Shown one piece after another: positions 1-12,272 of a DNA stretch of 64,000 nt. The position numbers and the translations under genes are program-made. Each line of letters opens with the position of its first letter. Positions within the stretch are counted from its first letter, which is position 1. The notes under the pieces are model-generated. The model saw nothing but the letters and a program-made list of their open reading frames with translations. It was not told the origin of the DNA and searched no databases. This DNA comes from Haliclystus octoradiatus (Eukaryota; Cnidaria; Staurozoa; Stauromedusae; Haliclystidae), in the NCBI GenBank assembly GCA_916610825.1, contig OU744447.1, forward strand, positions 34,948,869 through 35,012,868. The letters run 5' to 3'.

Positions 1-17
1 GGATACAATTCCAGATG
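1..17 (+). CDS. Gene A partial exon at window edge (tentative)
   Basis: The first bases read D-T-I-P-D and then a donor GTATGA at 18, leaving phase 1. That is the phase needed by the exon at 817. It would be the tail of the long helical exon (equivalent of 30227-30926 in gene B). It is too short to prove by itself. Confidence 0.35.
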
Positions 18-3000
18 GTATGAAAACTACTTATCGTTATGCGCTACATCATAAAGTATAACGTTTACATCAGTATGTAACACGTATCAAGCTGTTATCT
101 TGTTAATTATATACTCTGTTATTCTTGCATAATAGATTCCAAATGGGGTGAGATTCTCAGTAACAGGGGTTCTTATTTTAAAAGGGGTAAATAATTTCTG
201 ACCTGTTTATTTATTTATATTTACAAAATATTTTTCTTTCATTGATTTAATGCCATGTCGAGAATGATAGGCCATTCAATTCCCAATTCAAAGCTTCATA
301 GTAGAGTATCTAGGTTCACGAAACTAGTCTAATTATATTGCCATTTATAGGGAATATCAATAATTGTCAATTAGCCAATCGTGAAAGCGATGTTGATTCC
401 ATTAATGAATTTGTTGTTATATAGGGAGGATTAGCTCAGATTGCAGAGCAATGAAACATTAGATTTGATCATTTCTGTTTGACTGTGGTTTCAAATCCCC
501 CGAAGGGTAACTAAGCCTTGATTATGTATAAAACATGCAATGTGTATCAACTAAGGATGGTGGATGGAATTGTCCAGAGGAAGTTGCATTGTGAGTAGCT
601 GCATCGCATCGTTGTGCAAGGTAATCGATGCCCATCTATAACATGAAATCTGTTGAAACTAAAAGTATTCAACAACATCGCTCTTAGCGAGAAGTGCCAC
701 TCTTCTAGATATAGAGGAATTGCACTAGTGCCTTCAGTAGAGTGTTACCTTCTCGAGCGTTATCCATGAGTGTTTACATAATTTTTACTTCAAACTGCAA
801 TTATATGTCTTTACAGAGAAGAATCATTCTTGTTCTATTGCTAAGCATGCAGTCGCATCGTACGGATTATTAGGAACTAATTTACATCGGTTAGCAAAAC
901 GATATTCATCATCAAAGAGCACAGTAGAAAGATTTAAGAAGGATGTTGAGAATGTTTTGCAGCAAAAAGAAATCAATCTGTTCAAAGAAGGTAGTTGTAA
1001 ATTACTATATGTTTTTTGAAACTCAAACCAACGACCTGTTATGCCATAAACTATGTTAAGTTGAATCTTAACCAATCCAAAATCTGGATAAAATACAAAT
1101 CCCTGTTAATCCGGGTAGAAGAGATGATTAAAACTTTTCATAATATTGTCTATTATTTCTTTACGAATAATTATTTGATATTATAACAGCATTTTATTCC
1201 AGTCGATTGCGATTTTACATATTTTGAAAAAGGTAAAAATTTTATTTTACATTTTTATGCAAATAAATCAAATAAAATGTATTTCACGTCTCCGAGTTAT
1301 AAACGACATACTTTACGAACCAATTACCATAAATCGTCATTTTCTTTTTTGTATGGGACAATAAAGTTGCTAAGTTAATGTTCTATTGTTAAGATTATTA
1401 AGTGCCTCTTTTGAGTTTCCAAGTATGCTTAAACGAAAATTAAATGATGTACTAAAAAGTTAATGAAACATACTGTTAAACAATGATATTATACATAACT
1501 CTTTCTTGTTGCAGCTTCGGAATTTTCCCCTTCTTCAATCGATTTAAAAGACATGATGTATTGGTTGGAAGAATCACGACGAGGTATTTAATTAATTTTA
1601 ATTGATAATTTTATACCGACATTTTTGCAATTACGCTTTTATTCATATTTTTATTGTTACTGTCTGAAATTCTGTTTTGAAAATCAACCTCCATTGTGAA
1701 GCAAAAATTATGTGAGGAAGTGCGTAGTTTTCAAAATTATTCAGACCGATTTTGAATAGATGTTGACTGTAGAGTGAATGAGATAAATTCGATCGAGGTC
1801 CGAATTATTTCGATAATCATGCAGAGGCGATTTCAATAATTGTTATATTAGTATTTCAAAATTTTGAAAGCAATTCAAGAATGATAAGCAGAGATAATTA
1901 TTATCAGACAACGAGGATACTTTCTTAACTTGCTAATTTTATATTCCGAAATAATAGAATTTGTAAACCATAATAAAATTATCATTGAATGTATATTTCA
2001 GTAGCGAAAGTCACAAGAACATGTAAAATATATATTCTTGCTTTTGAGAAATATAAAAATTGAGCTGCTCGTTTTATAAATTCTGCCTTGACTACCTTAC
2101 TGACTAAATACTGTTTGTTAGAGCATACTCTTTTTATTCTCTACAACATGTGTGGCTACAGGATTTCTACGGCAAGGGCACTAAATCCCCTGAAAAGGGG
2201 GATATTTACAGAGAATGCTTGAAAAACTGCTTGAAATGTCAAAATTTTACTGACAGCCAAAATGTTTTCCAGAGGATGGGATTGAGAATCTTTAGTTTGA
2301 AATCCTGAGCACTGTATAGTCACTACAGGTCTTCAGGACTAACAGCAAATTAGTTGAGTAACCAGGTGATCTTATACTAAGTAAGCACACGTCCAAATAA
2401 CTCTTTAGGTGCCATTTATCAAAATCAAGATATCTGAATTAAATCCGTTATAGGTACAAGAGAGTGGATTCATTCCATTTCCAAAGGTGTTGAATATCAG
2501 AACCAGAACGGTATTAGTAATTTGAGACAGCGGATTCTAAATTATTTGAAATCCGAGACACCAGAAATGTCAATTGAAGGATTCTTGTCACAAATGCATC
2601 AATCATTGGATGATTCATCAAAAAGAGGTCATGTTAAAAGATCAAATCTACATGAAAAAAATGGTTTAAACATCCACGCAAAAGTAAGCTTTACAATCAA
2701 ACTGAATAATCTTATTTTTCTTACCTTAATTAAGATGATCTACAATATAATTGGATATTACTATAGTAATTGAGTTTTTTACTTTTAATATTTGGTTCAT
2801 CACACACTCAATGTCAGGCTAAACATTGATAAAACTCGTTGTTCAACCTGACATTGAGAATTGCCAGTCGTCGTGGCTCTATAAATACCACAAAGAAAAG
2901 GTAAGATTGACATACTTATAAATAGGGTTATACGGAAATCGATTCAGCCTTATTGAATAAAAATGTGTATTTATTGTCATTCAGCTTATTCACCTGAAAG

Positions 3001-4008
3001 CGATCATTTTGTATGTATGTATGTATGTATGTATTTTTGTCAAATATGACGCGAGCACACAGGGATGTACATCCACTTATGTGTGCAGCTGAATAATTAA
3101 TAGCTAAATACAGGCGTTTTAATCTATTTTAAATCATTTGTATAACGAATAATATGATAATTTTTATGGTATTTTTTAATTTTTTATCGTATTAATATTT
3201 ATTTATTTATTATTAATGATTTTTTGACATAATTAGTGCTAAATTAATAAATTAATTTAAATAAAATTGAAGAAGAGGTATTAGTAGAAAGTACAATATT
3301 GACTCAGGTCTAATTTATTCAGTTCTGATTTAAAAGTTGAGATGTTTCCACAAATTTTTTAGATCTCCACAAGTAGATTTTGAGAAATAAAATGTATAAA
3401 TTATTGTTTTTCAGTAAAGCACTTCTATATGCCTACAGATAAACTAATATTGCTGTATGTTTTTCCAATAATTATTTCTATATTTCCAAATTTCTACTAT
3501 TCTGTCGACAACTTACATGATTCTTCTCATTTTCCGATTGGTGTGAAAATTATATCACAAAAGTTCAGAAGAAACCTCACAAATTTCGTTAGTTTGTTAA
3601 TATTTTGTTGCACATTAATTAATCACAGGTCTTCAGGGACGTGTCTTAGTTGAAATGTAATCTTATAGAGGCTATTTATCTTCAGTAACTTCCTTGATAG
3701 AGGTTCTATATTATTATCACGCACAATTTACAGCTATCGAAAGTGAAACTTACTGACCAATTGAAACTTAATTTTTCAATTTGATTAGGAATTAAATGAT
3801 TAATTTGATGGTGTTGATAGCGAGCCTCATTGTTTCCTGATTCTTAATTTGCAAGGTCAACTTGAAAAGTAATGACCGTACAACAATCATTTCATCACTT
3901 TCAAGTATTGCCAGTGCGATGCATTTGAACACCATAATTTCAAATGATACAAATATTGTAAGCAAATTTGTATCTTTATATAAAAACATTGAAGCTTTCA
4001 ACGACTAA
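1..4008 (+). CDS. Gene A: 3' part of a large modular secreted-type protein (paralog of B and C)
   Basis: Only the C-terminal exons lie in the window: (1-17), 817-990, 1515-1583, 2454-2683 and 3856-4008 (stop TAA 4006-4008). They line up one for one with the last exons of gene B, with the same phases and, for three of them, identical lengths (174, 69, 230 nt). Exon 817-990 encodes a charged helical stretch beginning K-N-H-S-C-S-I-A-K; 1515-1583 carries D-M-M-Y-W-L, matching D-M-T-Y-W-I in B; 2454-2683 carries R-E-W-I. The function is unknown. No catalytic motif is visible in this part. The remainder of the gene lies left of the window. The exon set is well supported by splice sites and paralogy; the 17-bp fragment at the edge is the weakest piece. 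Confidence 0.8.
424..760 (+). repeat. tRNA-derived SINE, copy 1 (in intron of gene A)
   Basis: Begins with a tRNA-like head: box A GGATTAGCTCAGATTGCAGA and box B GTGGTTTCAAATCCCCC about 45 bases later. The body continues with a segment (GGATGGTGGATGGAATTGTC; TTGCATTGTGAGTAGCT; GCCACTCTTCTAGA) that reappears in the same order on the minus strand at 31954-32319. The 3' end is approximate. Confidence 0.75.
817..990 (+). CDS. Gene A exon, charged helix with conserved Cys
   Basis: Acceptor TTTACAG before 817 and donor GTAGTT after 990; phase 1 in and out; 174 nt, the same as the B exon at 31255-31428. It encodes H-S-C-S-I-A-K-H-A-V-A-S-Y-G-L-L, aligned to N-S-C-E-I-A-R-R-A-A-M-S-Y-G-Y-L in B, followed by a Lys/Glu-rich helix ending F-K-E. 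Confidence 0.85.
1515..1583 (+). CDS. Gene A 69-nt exon with Y-W motif
   Basis: Acceptor TTGTTGCAG, donor GTATTT, phase 1-1, 23 codons. It reads S-P-S-S-I-D-L-K-D-M-M-Y-W-L-E-E-S, clearly the counterpart of S-P-S-L-V-D-L-I-D-M-T-Y-W-I-Q-K-S in B (33349-33417). Confidence 0.87.
2454..2683 (+). CDS. Gene A 230-nt exon
   Basis: Acceptor TTATAG, donor GTAAGC, phase 1 in and 0 out; the same 230-nt length as B 34055-34284 and C 41579-41808. It encodes R-E-W-I, then Y-Q-N-Q-N-G-I-S-N-L, matching Y-Q-N-K-N-S-I-S-S-L in B, and ends in A-K, as the B exon does. Confidence 0.87.
2807..2862. repeat. Short inverted repeat
   Basis: CTCAATGTCAGGCT near 2807 pairs with AACCTGACATTGAG near 2848, with a loop of about 27 bases. 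It lies in the last intron of gene A. It may be a MITE remnant; no target duplication was recognised. Confidence 0.4.
3011..3034. repeat. (GTAT)n microsatellite
   Basis: About six GTAT units in a gene A intron. Confidence 0.85.
3856..4008 (+). CDS. Gene A last exon
   Basis: A phase-0 exon of 50 codons plus stop, after acceptor TTTGCAAG. It starts V-N-L-K-S-N-D-R-T-T and ends I-E-A-F-N-D. It stands where B has its 36-residue last exon (S-N-S-N-T-T shared in type). Similarity is weak, so the call rests on phase, position and an open frame. An ATTAAA at 4156-4161 could serve as poly(A) signal. Confidence 0.6.
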   Translation, partial: VNLKSNDRTTIISSLSSIASAMHLNTIISNDTNIVSKFVSLYKNIEAFND

Positions 4009-5414
4009 CATACCGGGGGGGATGCTTTTATATTATTTAGACGGGGTTTCTATTCTTTGGAATCAGGGAACACAGTAAAATTTCACAACAAGTTTTAATG
4101 AATACCCTGAAATGTCCCATCGTATGTACAATTTTTAAATTGTGAAAAGAAGGTAATTAAACATATTATGATTCCTTTAGTAATGAAACAGAAGCAGTCC
4201 ATAGCTTTTTGTACATTAAAATTCACATTTTTAAAAAAAAAAAGAAATAGACGAGCTATGAAATTTAATTTTTTAATTGTTCAGAAGCCATATTTCTGGA
4301 AGATTTGATCCATGCCATTATCTTCGTCTTTGCCATCAGCATAGAAATAATTAAATCATTTTTCCTATTATATATATCTGTGCTATCTGTACTGGAACAT
4401 ATCAAGGTACAAAGCCAAGCATTCTTTTTCAAGTTTTAGCCACAGGAAGATTATCAAACAAATTAATATTGATATATTTTTTTAAATATCTTGCATACCA
4501 TAATTTTATTGTATTTATATTTTATTTCTACTTTCATTTGGTATTATTATATTATTAACATTCGTATATTGTATAAAATTAGCTCAAGCAATAATCCTTT
4601 ATTAAAAACGATAGCAGGAAGCATTCAAAATGTTTCAATGATCATGAATAGAAATCTGAGACTGTACTTGTTGAATTATCTTATCCAATAAACACCAAAG
4701 TAGCTTTTCTTATGTATCTTTGTTTAATGATTATCACATTATATTTTCAATAGCTCATATTATGTTGCATCTAAACTCCATCAAGTATTACTTATTCAAC
4801 AATATATTCGAGTGATAACTTTAAGGAAATATACATAATTTTATGTCTTAAAATTTTCAATCCATTTAATTTGAATTCGATGGGAAATGTCATATTTATA
4901 CGTTCACGAAGTCGCAATTATATTGTCTCTTGTATCACTGGCTTTGCATATCCATTGTTATGATAAAAGTTTTAGTCATCATGTTAATTAATCATCAGGA
5001 TTAAAATTATTATTTCTTATATAATTTATGAGTCAATGCTGACGAATATTTAACTGAATTGGGTAAGTTTATCTCAAGCAAATTATCACTTATTTATATT
5101 ATTCGATATCAATCTCTAAGAGTTGAGTATCGAATAATGGCATCAAATTTCAGCTGAAATATATCCCTGCCTATAAAATTTGAACCAAATCCCAAGTTCT
5201 GACTCATTGACATTTGTTTGATCTGACAAATTTACGCATTTGTATGCTTCATTGCCAGGGGTTGAAATTAATGCTTTCCAGTTCAACTTCGACGATCGAA
5301 GAATATTCAGGATTCATTGAAGATTTTTACCATCATGGAAAGCTTGTGGCTGAAAGTGTCATATGCTAATCAATTGATTATTTTATTGAATCAACCTAAT
5401 TATATTGATTGTAA
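4009..5414. other. Intergenic DNA downstream of gene A
   Basis: Apart from the possible ATTAAA at 4156-4161 and a small palindrome at about 5100-5140 (TATTCGATA and its complement), I see nothing definable. Open frames here are short and have no splice or paralog support. Confidence 0.5.
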
Positions 5415-5461
5415 TGTTATGTGGATGTGAGAGTGCTCATTGTTTGTTAAGACAGAGCATA

Positions 5462-5651
5462 ATATAGAATAGACACAAAGATGAGGGAAAAGCCTTTTCC
5501 GTTACTCGGAGTTTCACGCGCTTACTTTGCGTTCATCAAACTGCTTCTTAAAAAAAAAAAAAAAAAATTCGTCTGATGAACACACCGTAAACGCGTGGTA
5601 CTCCGAGTAACGGAAAAGGCATTTGCCTCATCTTTGTGTCTATTCTATATA
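5462..5651. mobile_element. Near-perfect hairpin MITE with central poly(A)
   Basis: Left arm from 5462 (TATAGAATAGACACAAAGAT) and right arm ending 5651 are reverse complements over roughly 85 bases, with an A(17-18) run at about 5549-5567 near the centre. The 5' flank from about 5425 (GAGTGCTCATTGTTTGTTAA) recurs before a degraded relative at about 10815, so the mobile unit may include it. The ends are bordered by TA. Confidence 0.75.
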
Positions 5652-6790
5652 TTGATTGTAATGAAATAATCCAATTTATAATGTATTTTATATTGACATG
5701 GAAGCTTTGCTGGTAAAATGTTGCTTCACAGCAGCTAAATATATAAATTGAAGGAAATTGTCTATTTGACGTTTGTCGTTACATATTGGCAGTCAGTCAA
5801 TGTAGATTTATGGTCAAACACGCTTCAGATATCCTGAATTCGATACGCCATTACTGTGTCGTCACTGCTATATTGTTTTGTAAACAATTAAAACTGTATT
5901 GTTTACTGACGTACTTCCTTCGCATTCCACTTGAAATTACCAGTGGGAAATTACTTGAAGTTTGTATTTGCAAGTACTTCAGCTGTGCGTGATCGTATCA
6001 AAGATTGTGAATTAATGTAACCAAATACGTAATCGCTTTCATAGTGTCACGAATAATATTTTCTATACCATAACTTCGTCATATTCATCAGAAGAAGCAG
6101 TGGCAATGGCTTTTGTTATGATCACAATCATATGTAGATTATAAGGACACTTTACCAACAGTATTTATTTTTTGGCAACTTTGAAAACACAAATATTGAT
6201 CTGATGTGTCAAATGCTGTATATATCCAAGCAGAGCAAACAAACTAGTCCGGATGTCTCACAACATGTTAAAAAGTAGAATGCCCAAAATACACATATTA
6301 AATGTAATCTGTAATGTGTGTAAGTTTAATTCTATACAAACGCAATGTTTTTAGTAAGCAATAAGTAATAAGCTTCCAGTCTTTGATGACAATGATTTGA
6401 ATGTTATGATTTGACAATGTAATGGATTCTAGATGTGTGATGCTCCATATATATCATTAATGAACATCATACACATTCTTTAAGCCTGTGGCCCTGTGTG
6501 AAGACTATCGGTTTCAATCAAAATTGTAGTTTGATTCAAAAAACTTTGTCTCCCACAGACTTCACTTCCTCTAAAGTAGTGATCGGTAATTGTCCGACGC
6601 GTGAGTAGTTTTCGGACATTATGAGAGAATTTACTTAGCATATAGCACTTTTGCTGATGATTTTACATCCATTGTGGCACATTGAGTAGTTATTGAGACA
6701 GCAAGGCGAAAGCGAAAAGGTAATTTAAATGAAAGAAGTAGATGCAGTCAAAGGCAAGCATTAAACATGAAACATGAGATAGAAATGTCC

Positions 6791-7062
6791 CTGTTTACAA
6801 GGAGGGTGTGTTACACGGAAAGGCGAGTTAGTCACCTTACCGAGTTCAATTGTGTTGTGTGTTTACATGTAAACTTTAGTAACCCGCCCCACCGAGTTGA
6901 ATAATCTAAATCAATCATTTTGAATTTTATCTCTGATACCCGAGTTACTTGCCTATTTGTGTTTACAAGACAAGGAATTAACCCGGCCACTAGGGTAACT
7001 CGGTCTGCCAGGGCGAGTAACTCGGGTAGGCAGTCTTAGGGACTCACTCTCCTTGTAAACAG
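6791..7062. mobile_element. GC-rich MITE with 14-bp terminal inverted repeats
   Basis: CTGTTTACAAGGAG at 6791 and its complement CTCCTTGTAAACAG ending at 7062. The interior is much richer in GC than its surroundings and contains several inverted copies of a TAACTCGG/CCGAGTTA word. Similar words continue to about 7140, so the right border could lie further on. No exact target duplication was found. Confidence 0.55.
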
Positions 7063-7442
7063 AATGCAACACATAAGCAGTAGAACCGGGTAACATGTCG
7101 ACCCAAATAATTCGGCTCCCCGGGTAACCCGCCATTATTGTTTATCTATTCTATTCTTCTTACTCTATCTCATTTTTCACGGCTATACAAATTTGCAAAC
7201 ATAAAGCAACAAGAGACAATTTGTAATGCGTTATGCAAATTTTGAAATCATTATTCACAATCATTTATTTATTTGCTGTGTACATGTTATGATTGAAAAC
7301 ATTTAACAATGATGCATTTCCTCTCAGATACTTTAATTAATTATTTCTTAAAAATATATGACTTATGTTTTTCATGAATTAATGATTGTTTTAAAATATG
7401 AATAACTTGCGCGTTTTTGAGTAAACAATTTTGATTTCACTT

Positions 7443-7755
7443 GGGATACTGTAATGTCGTACTTTTAATTTCATCAAACTTAATTAGCAACGACTTCAAA
7501 TCAAGAATGAACCATTAGTTGGTTAACATGTTGAACAAAGATCACTCCCACACGAAAGATTATGTTTTATTTGTCTAGTTTATGCTTGAAAATAAAAATG
7601 GGATACTGAAATGTCGTACATTTAAATTCATCAAACTTAATTAGCAACGACTTCGAATCAAGGATGAACAATAGTTGGTTAACATATTGAACAGAAAACA
7701 CTTCAACACGAAAGATTATATTTTATTTGTCTAGTTTATGCTTAAAAATGAAAAT
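7443..7755. repeat. Two-copy tandem repeat, period 157
   Basis: GGGATACTG at 7443 recurs at 7600. The following approximately 150 bases (TCATCAAACTTAATTAGCAA, AGTTGGTTAACAT, TTTATTTGTCTAGTTTATGC) repeat in order with a few differences. Confidence 0.85.
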
Positions 7756-7816
7756 ATTCTATTTAATACTGAACGATTGGATTTTTGCCGAATTGTCGAT
7801 TCTAACGCGAACTTGG

Positions 7817-8351
7817 AGTCACCAAGATATTATAATACAACCAAGATAGCTTAATTCAGATTTGTGTTTTGAAGAGTTTTAAACAGGCCAAAATATTATC
7901 TTACCTTTGTGGAAATCAACTAAACAAAATGTATTTAACATCCTCGAATATTGAATAATTCAAATTTAAAAACGCGAATCTTGTACTTTTCACAAGAAAG
8001 CATGTTCTTTTGTTAAATACTCTGACCCCCGCAAATTATTTTGTATCAAAACGGGTTGATCTTAAAAAAGCTATTGAGGCCGATTCTCAGTGATTTTGCC
8101 GTGGAAGAACGGATCAAACTGTTTGGAAATGATCGATATTGGGTCAACAAAGATAGGCTTTTGAGGGTGTAATTGATGTCGGACGAGGATGTTGTTTTCA
8201 AATTAGAATTATTCAATATTTGAGGATGTTAAATACAATTTAATTGGTTGATTTTCTAAAAGGTAAGATAATATTATAGCATGTTTAAAACTTATTGAAA
8301 AACAAATCTGAGTTAGACTATCTTGGTTCTATTATAATATCTTTGTGTCAC
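7817..8351. mobile_element. Fold-back element, arms about 150 bp
   Basis: Left arm 7817-7968 and right arm about 8198-8351 are diverged reverse complements: CACCAAGATATTATAATA / TATTATAATATCTTTGTG at the outer ends and GTATTTAACATCCTCGAATA / TATTTGAGGATGTTAAATAC inside. The spacer is about 230 bp. It has no coding frame. Confidence 0.7.
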
Positions 8352-10814
8352 ATGTATAGCAATTACGAATGTCTGGATGTTTGCCGTTTCTAAATATAGA
8401 TAATTTTGCAGTTATGGCATGAGAGCAATCAGAGCAGCAAAGACAAATCCCGAAAAACTAAGATGAGTATTAGTTTATAATGATGTGAATAGTTCAAACT
8501 GCAAGATGTGCTAGTTAATATAAAAATTGATAGATTGCAATGATTATTGACAAAAGAAAATTTAGTAAAAATAAGCAATTATGTTAACCTCTGCTTAGAA
8601 TACTGTACTGAGATTTAGAGAGCGTGTTATATACTCTACAGTTAACGAGATTTGTTTGTAAACAGCCATGGAGCGTAAATTTTGTCTGGTTTTTAGACGA
8701 ATACCATAGCCAACCCATCAATTGTTTTTATATAATTTTTCTCAACGGTGAAAGAAACAATATAACAAATTTTATTGGTTGTACGATGGTTTCTCATATG
8801 TAGAGATAATGTATAAGGTTAGTTGCACAAGAATACATCAATGTTATTGAACAATAGCAACGATAATTTTTGGATTACCATGTTGTGAAATAGCCAAGGT
8901 GCAAAGTTAACGTGATCAATTTGCTTCAAGTTTGTAGTTATTTTTTCAAATACTACACTCTTAAAAATTAAAGTGTAAAAGCATGACTTTTGGGGTGTGA
9001 ATTCACACTTTTGGGGTGTAAATGCAAATGCAAAAAATTTACCCCTAATTTTTGCATTTACACCTTAGGGGTGTAAATGCACACCCCTACTGGGTGTAAA
9101 TGCACTACCCTAGAAGTTGAAAATCCAATCCTAAATATTTCTCAAATTGACCGTACTTTTACAGAAAATGTTTGTTTGGCATTGCTTTCGTATTCGCAGT
9201 TGAAATCATGATACAAGTAGTATTATTTAAGCTGATGCGGTACATAGTATTGCAAATGGCAGCAGATAATAATAACATTCAATATTCTTATTGAAGCATT
9301 TAATTTGCAGAAATGGTATACTACGATTATAATAATATGTTCAAGTGAAAATTTTAAGCATACATGTTATGATATATACAATATACATCTCATTACAGAA
9401 TTACATAATTTAGTTAGCAGTTCTCTTTACAACCAGTAATAATTTTTATTGTTCAGGTAAGCAGCTATAGTACTGTATCAGTTTTGAATAATTGCATTAC
9501 TGATCAATTAACAGGCCAGCGAATGTTCCTGTGATTGTTATTGATTTCTTTTAAAAACTTTTACAATTGCATTGAATTCCAAAGTGTAGAATAAATTAAA
9601 TGGAAATTGAACTATAGACCAGAGCATAAATATAAGATCCCACTTAGATAAAAACGATTCCTCATGTAGATGTACAGTACAGTGGTTTGAGTAAATGTAA
9701 TAATCTGGAGATGAAAAATGAATAGAAAATTAAAAACAATTATAATAAAATTTCAAACGTGTGAAACAAGTGTATTCACAAGCAACTCAGTTTTAATGAC
9801 ACAGATGGATAGAATTAGTAGCAAATGTTGGCCACTGTCAACACACTCTTATAGACATAGTTGACATACAACAATGAAACTTCAACTACACATGGATTTA
9901 GGAATGGGAAATTGTAATAGTGAAATTTACATAAAATGGTAAAATATAGGATTGGAAATTTGGAACATAAACATTCTGTATTTATATCAATCTCTAAACT
10001 AAATTTGATACATATATCATAGATGGCAAATGAATAGGTTGGAGCATTGTAGGTGTTATTACTATTCTATATGTAATTTTAATAATGTACAATGTAATTA
10101 AGATAAAATTCAGTGGTAAATAATTAGTAACCAAGGTCATATTCTATAATGCCATGCTATTTTGAAAAATTAAGCACTACTGACAAAGTAGTCAGCTAAA
10201 GTGTTTATGAAGTGAAACCTGTATATAACAACCAGCAATTAGATTCATTAGGGTTCATTTGAAAGAAAAAAATGTCATTCAAGGATTAAAAGCAGGTTTG
10301 ACCGTATATGAGGATATTAAGAGGTACTTACAGATAATTTACGATATTGGTAATCATGTTCCTGACATCCAAGTAATAGTATAATATGATTTTATTTGAT
10401 CTGGCTTGCTAGTGGCTATGTAGTTTTTCATGCAGATAAATTGGAAAAATATGATCAATGAAGAGATACCGCAACCTGTAAATGAAAAAATACAACATGA
10501 AAATATAGGTCTAACTCAGCTGATTGATGTTAAGAATTATACATTACAGTGGTATAGATGAATTAAGCAGCCATGAATAATATTTGGAGATCCTGATTAT
10601 TATCATAGATATATTATCATGGCTTTGTATATCATGTCGATTTAATTTCAATGTTACTAATATTTTGAATATTGATGAAAAAGCCATAATTGACTATATA
10701 GATGTGATAATGATAGTAATAACAATACAATATAGTAAGTTTCACAAAAATCAAAAAAATAATAACAAATTGCATTACTGTAATGTAATATGAGGTGAAC
10801 ATGTGTATGTGGGA

Positions 10815-10905
10815 GTGCTCAATGTTTGTTAAAACAGAGCATAATATACAATTGAAACAACGATGAGGCAAATGGCTTTTGCATCATCTTTGTTTCAATT
10901 CTATA
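10815..10905. mobile_element. Degraded relative of the 5462 hairpin MITE
   Basis: GAGTGCTCAATGTTTGTTAA matches the flank at about 5431. It is followed by a short palindrome (AATTGAAACAACGATGAGGC / GCATCATCTTTGTTTCAATT). It represents the two outer arms without the centre. Confidence 0.6.
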
Positions 10906-11380
10906 AATGACAATACTATAATATTTCATAAATATTATTCTGATCTGTATAGCTATAGCTATTAAAGCCGTCCAATATATTTTAGCTGTCCCATAGGCCC
11001 TTGAATGATATGAGAGAATAATTGAGTCTACAAGTAGCCTACTATTACAGTGAAGTTTATCAAGTCTATGAAGCAAGTACTTATGAGTTGTAGTAATCTA
11101 GTATTGAGCATATATAATCTTATGTGACTTGATCAATAAATTAAAGTAACTGCCAAGCATAATTTCATCATGGTATCCTTCAATGCATTCCATTTCTGAT
11201 TTACATATGATAGGGTAAGAAAGTTCACACTTACCGATACCCCATGAGTTTGTGGCACATGGTGTACTACAATGGATGTTATGATATAATTTTCTTTGAT
11301 TGGGCCTGGGAATCAAAACATTGAGATGAATTAATATATAATATTGTAAAATACCAATCAATCATTCAAATTCAAGTAAA

Positions 11381-11402
11381 ATATATATATATATATATAT
11401 AT
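11381..11402. repeat. (AT)n microsatellite
   Basis: About eleven AT dinucleotides. Confidence 0.85.
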
Positions 11403-12272
11403 GCTTGCCTTTCAATTCTGTCGATCACTTTCTGGTCTGAAAGCCTACATAATCTAGTCTCAGTCGTAGTCCGGCATCCAATTAGCCATATATCTGATCT
11501 CAGTTTTAGCTAGCACGATGCCAAGTCAGAGCATTCTAACTGTGTACAAATAAAAACAGTTAGCAAGTAATTAGTATATGATGTGATTAACAAGCTTCTC
11601 TCCAGGTCTGAAAGAGAGTTGCTTACCTTTAAAATTCCATACAAATAAAATGTAAAAGCGAGAGACATAGCTTCCTGTTCTGTAGACCGGGATGTCCTTT
11701 ATTAGGTTAGACTAGTAGCCACTCTAGAATTATTGCAAGTGGGTCATGCAGCAAGTAATATCATACAAATTGCATTTCTCATTTTCAAAATCAGCTTGTA
11801 ATCGCTGTGTGTAGCCTATTAACTGTTGAAATGTTTAGGCCAGGCTTGAAGCTTCGTTGGAATTTGTGTTCCTTTATTCTTTCCGTTTCAGGCAAATACG
11901 TTTCAACATAAACCATGTCAATAAACCATAAATAGCACTGCACATGAAACCAGAACTTTCAAAACCATTGTAATAAGATAGGATATACAACAACGTCTTA
12001 AACGATTCAAATTATAATAACTTGTTTGATATATTGAAAAGTTCACATTTCGTCTTCGCCATTTTCAAAATTCTGTAACGATTTTGCAAGCCGCGCCTAA
12101 TCTCCAAACGAGGTCAATAGTGTGAAAGCGGTGTAAAATGCATGATCTAAGGTAAAATTTTCAGAAAAAGTGGGTAAATGCAACAGAAAGCGTGCGAATG
12201 GCATTCACACCCCTTCGTTTTTACATTTACACCCCCAAAAAGTGCGCTTTTACACCTTTAGTTTTAATAGTG

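Larger units (their letters stand above)
8956..12272. mobile_element. Candidate 3.3-kb element bounded by inverted CACTnTTAAAA termini
   Basis: CACTCTTAAAAATTAAAGTG starts at 8956, and the complement of CACTATTAAAACTAAAGGTG ends at 12272. Just inside both ends are repeated words GGGTGTAAATGC / GCATTTACACCC. TA lies immediately outside each end. The interior has no convincing transposase frame. Alternatively these are two separate diverged MITE remnants in opposite orientation. Short hairpin copies inside (10815-10905) show later insertions. Confidence 0.45.

Noticed and set aside
424-510. A functional tRNA gene
   Set aside because: Box A and B are present but the arms do not fold into a cloverleaf, and the sequence continues as a dispersed repeat; called a SINE.
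2684-2773. Read-through of gene A exon 2454-2683 to a stop at 2773 as the true C terminus
   Set aside because: A strong GTAAGC donor and the matching donor in genes B and C at the same codon position favour splicing to the exon at 3856; intron retention remains possible.
10584-11361. Several 69-87 residue frames on both strands
   Set aside because: Low-complexity I/Y/N-rich translations of AT-rich DNA with no splice sites, paralogs or similarity.
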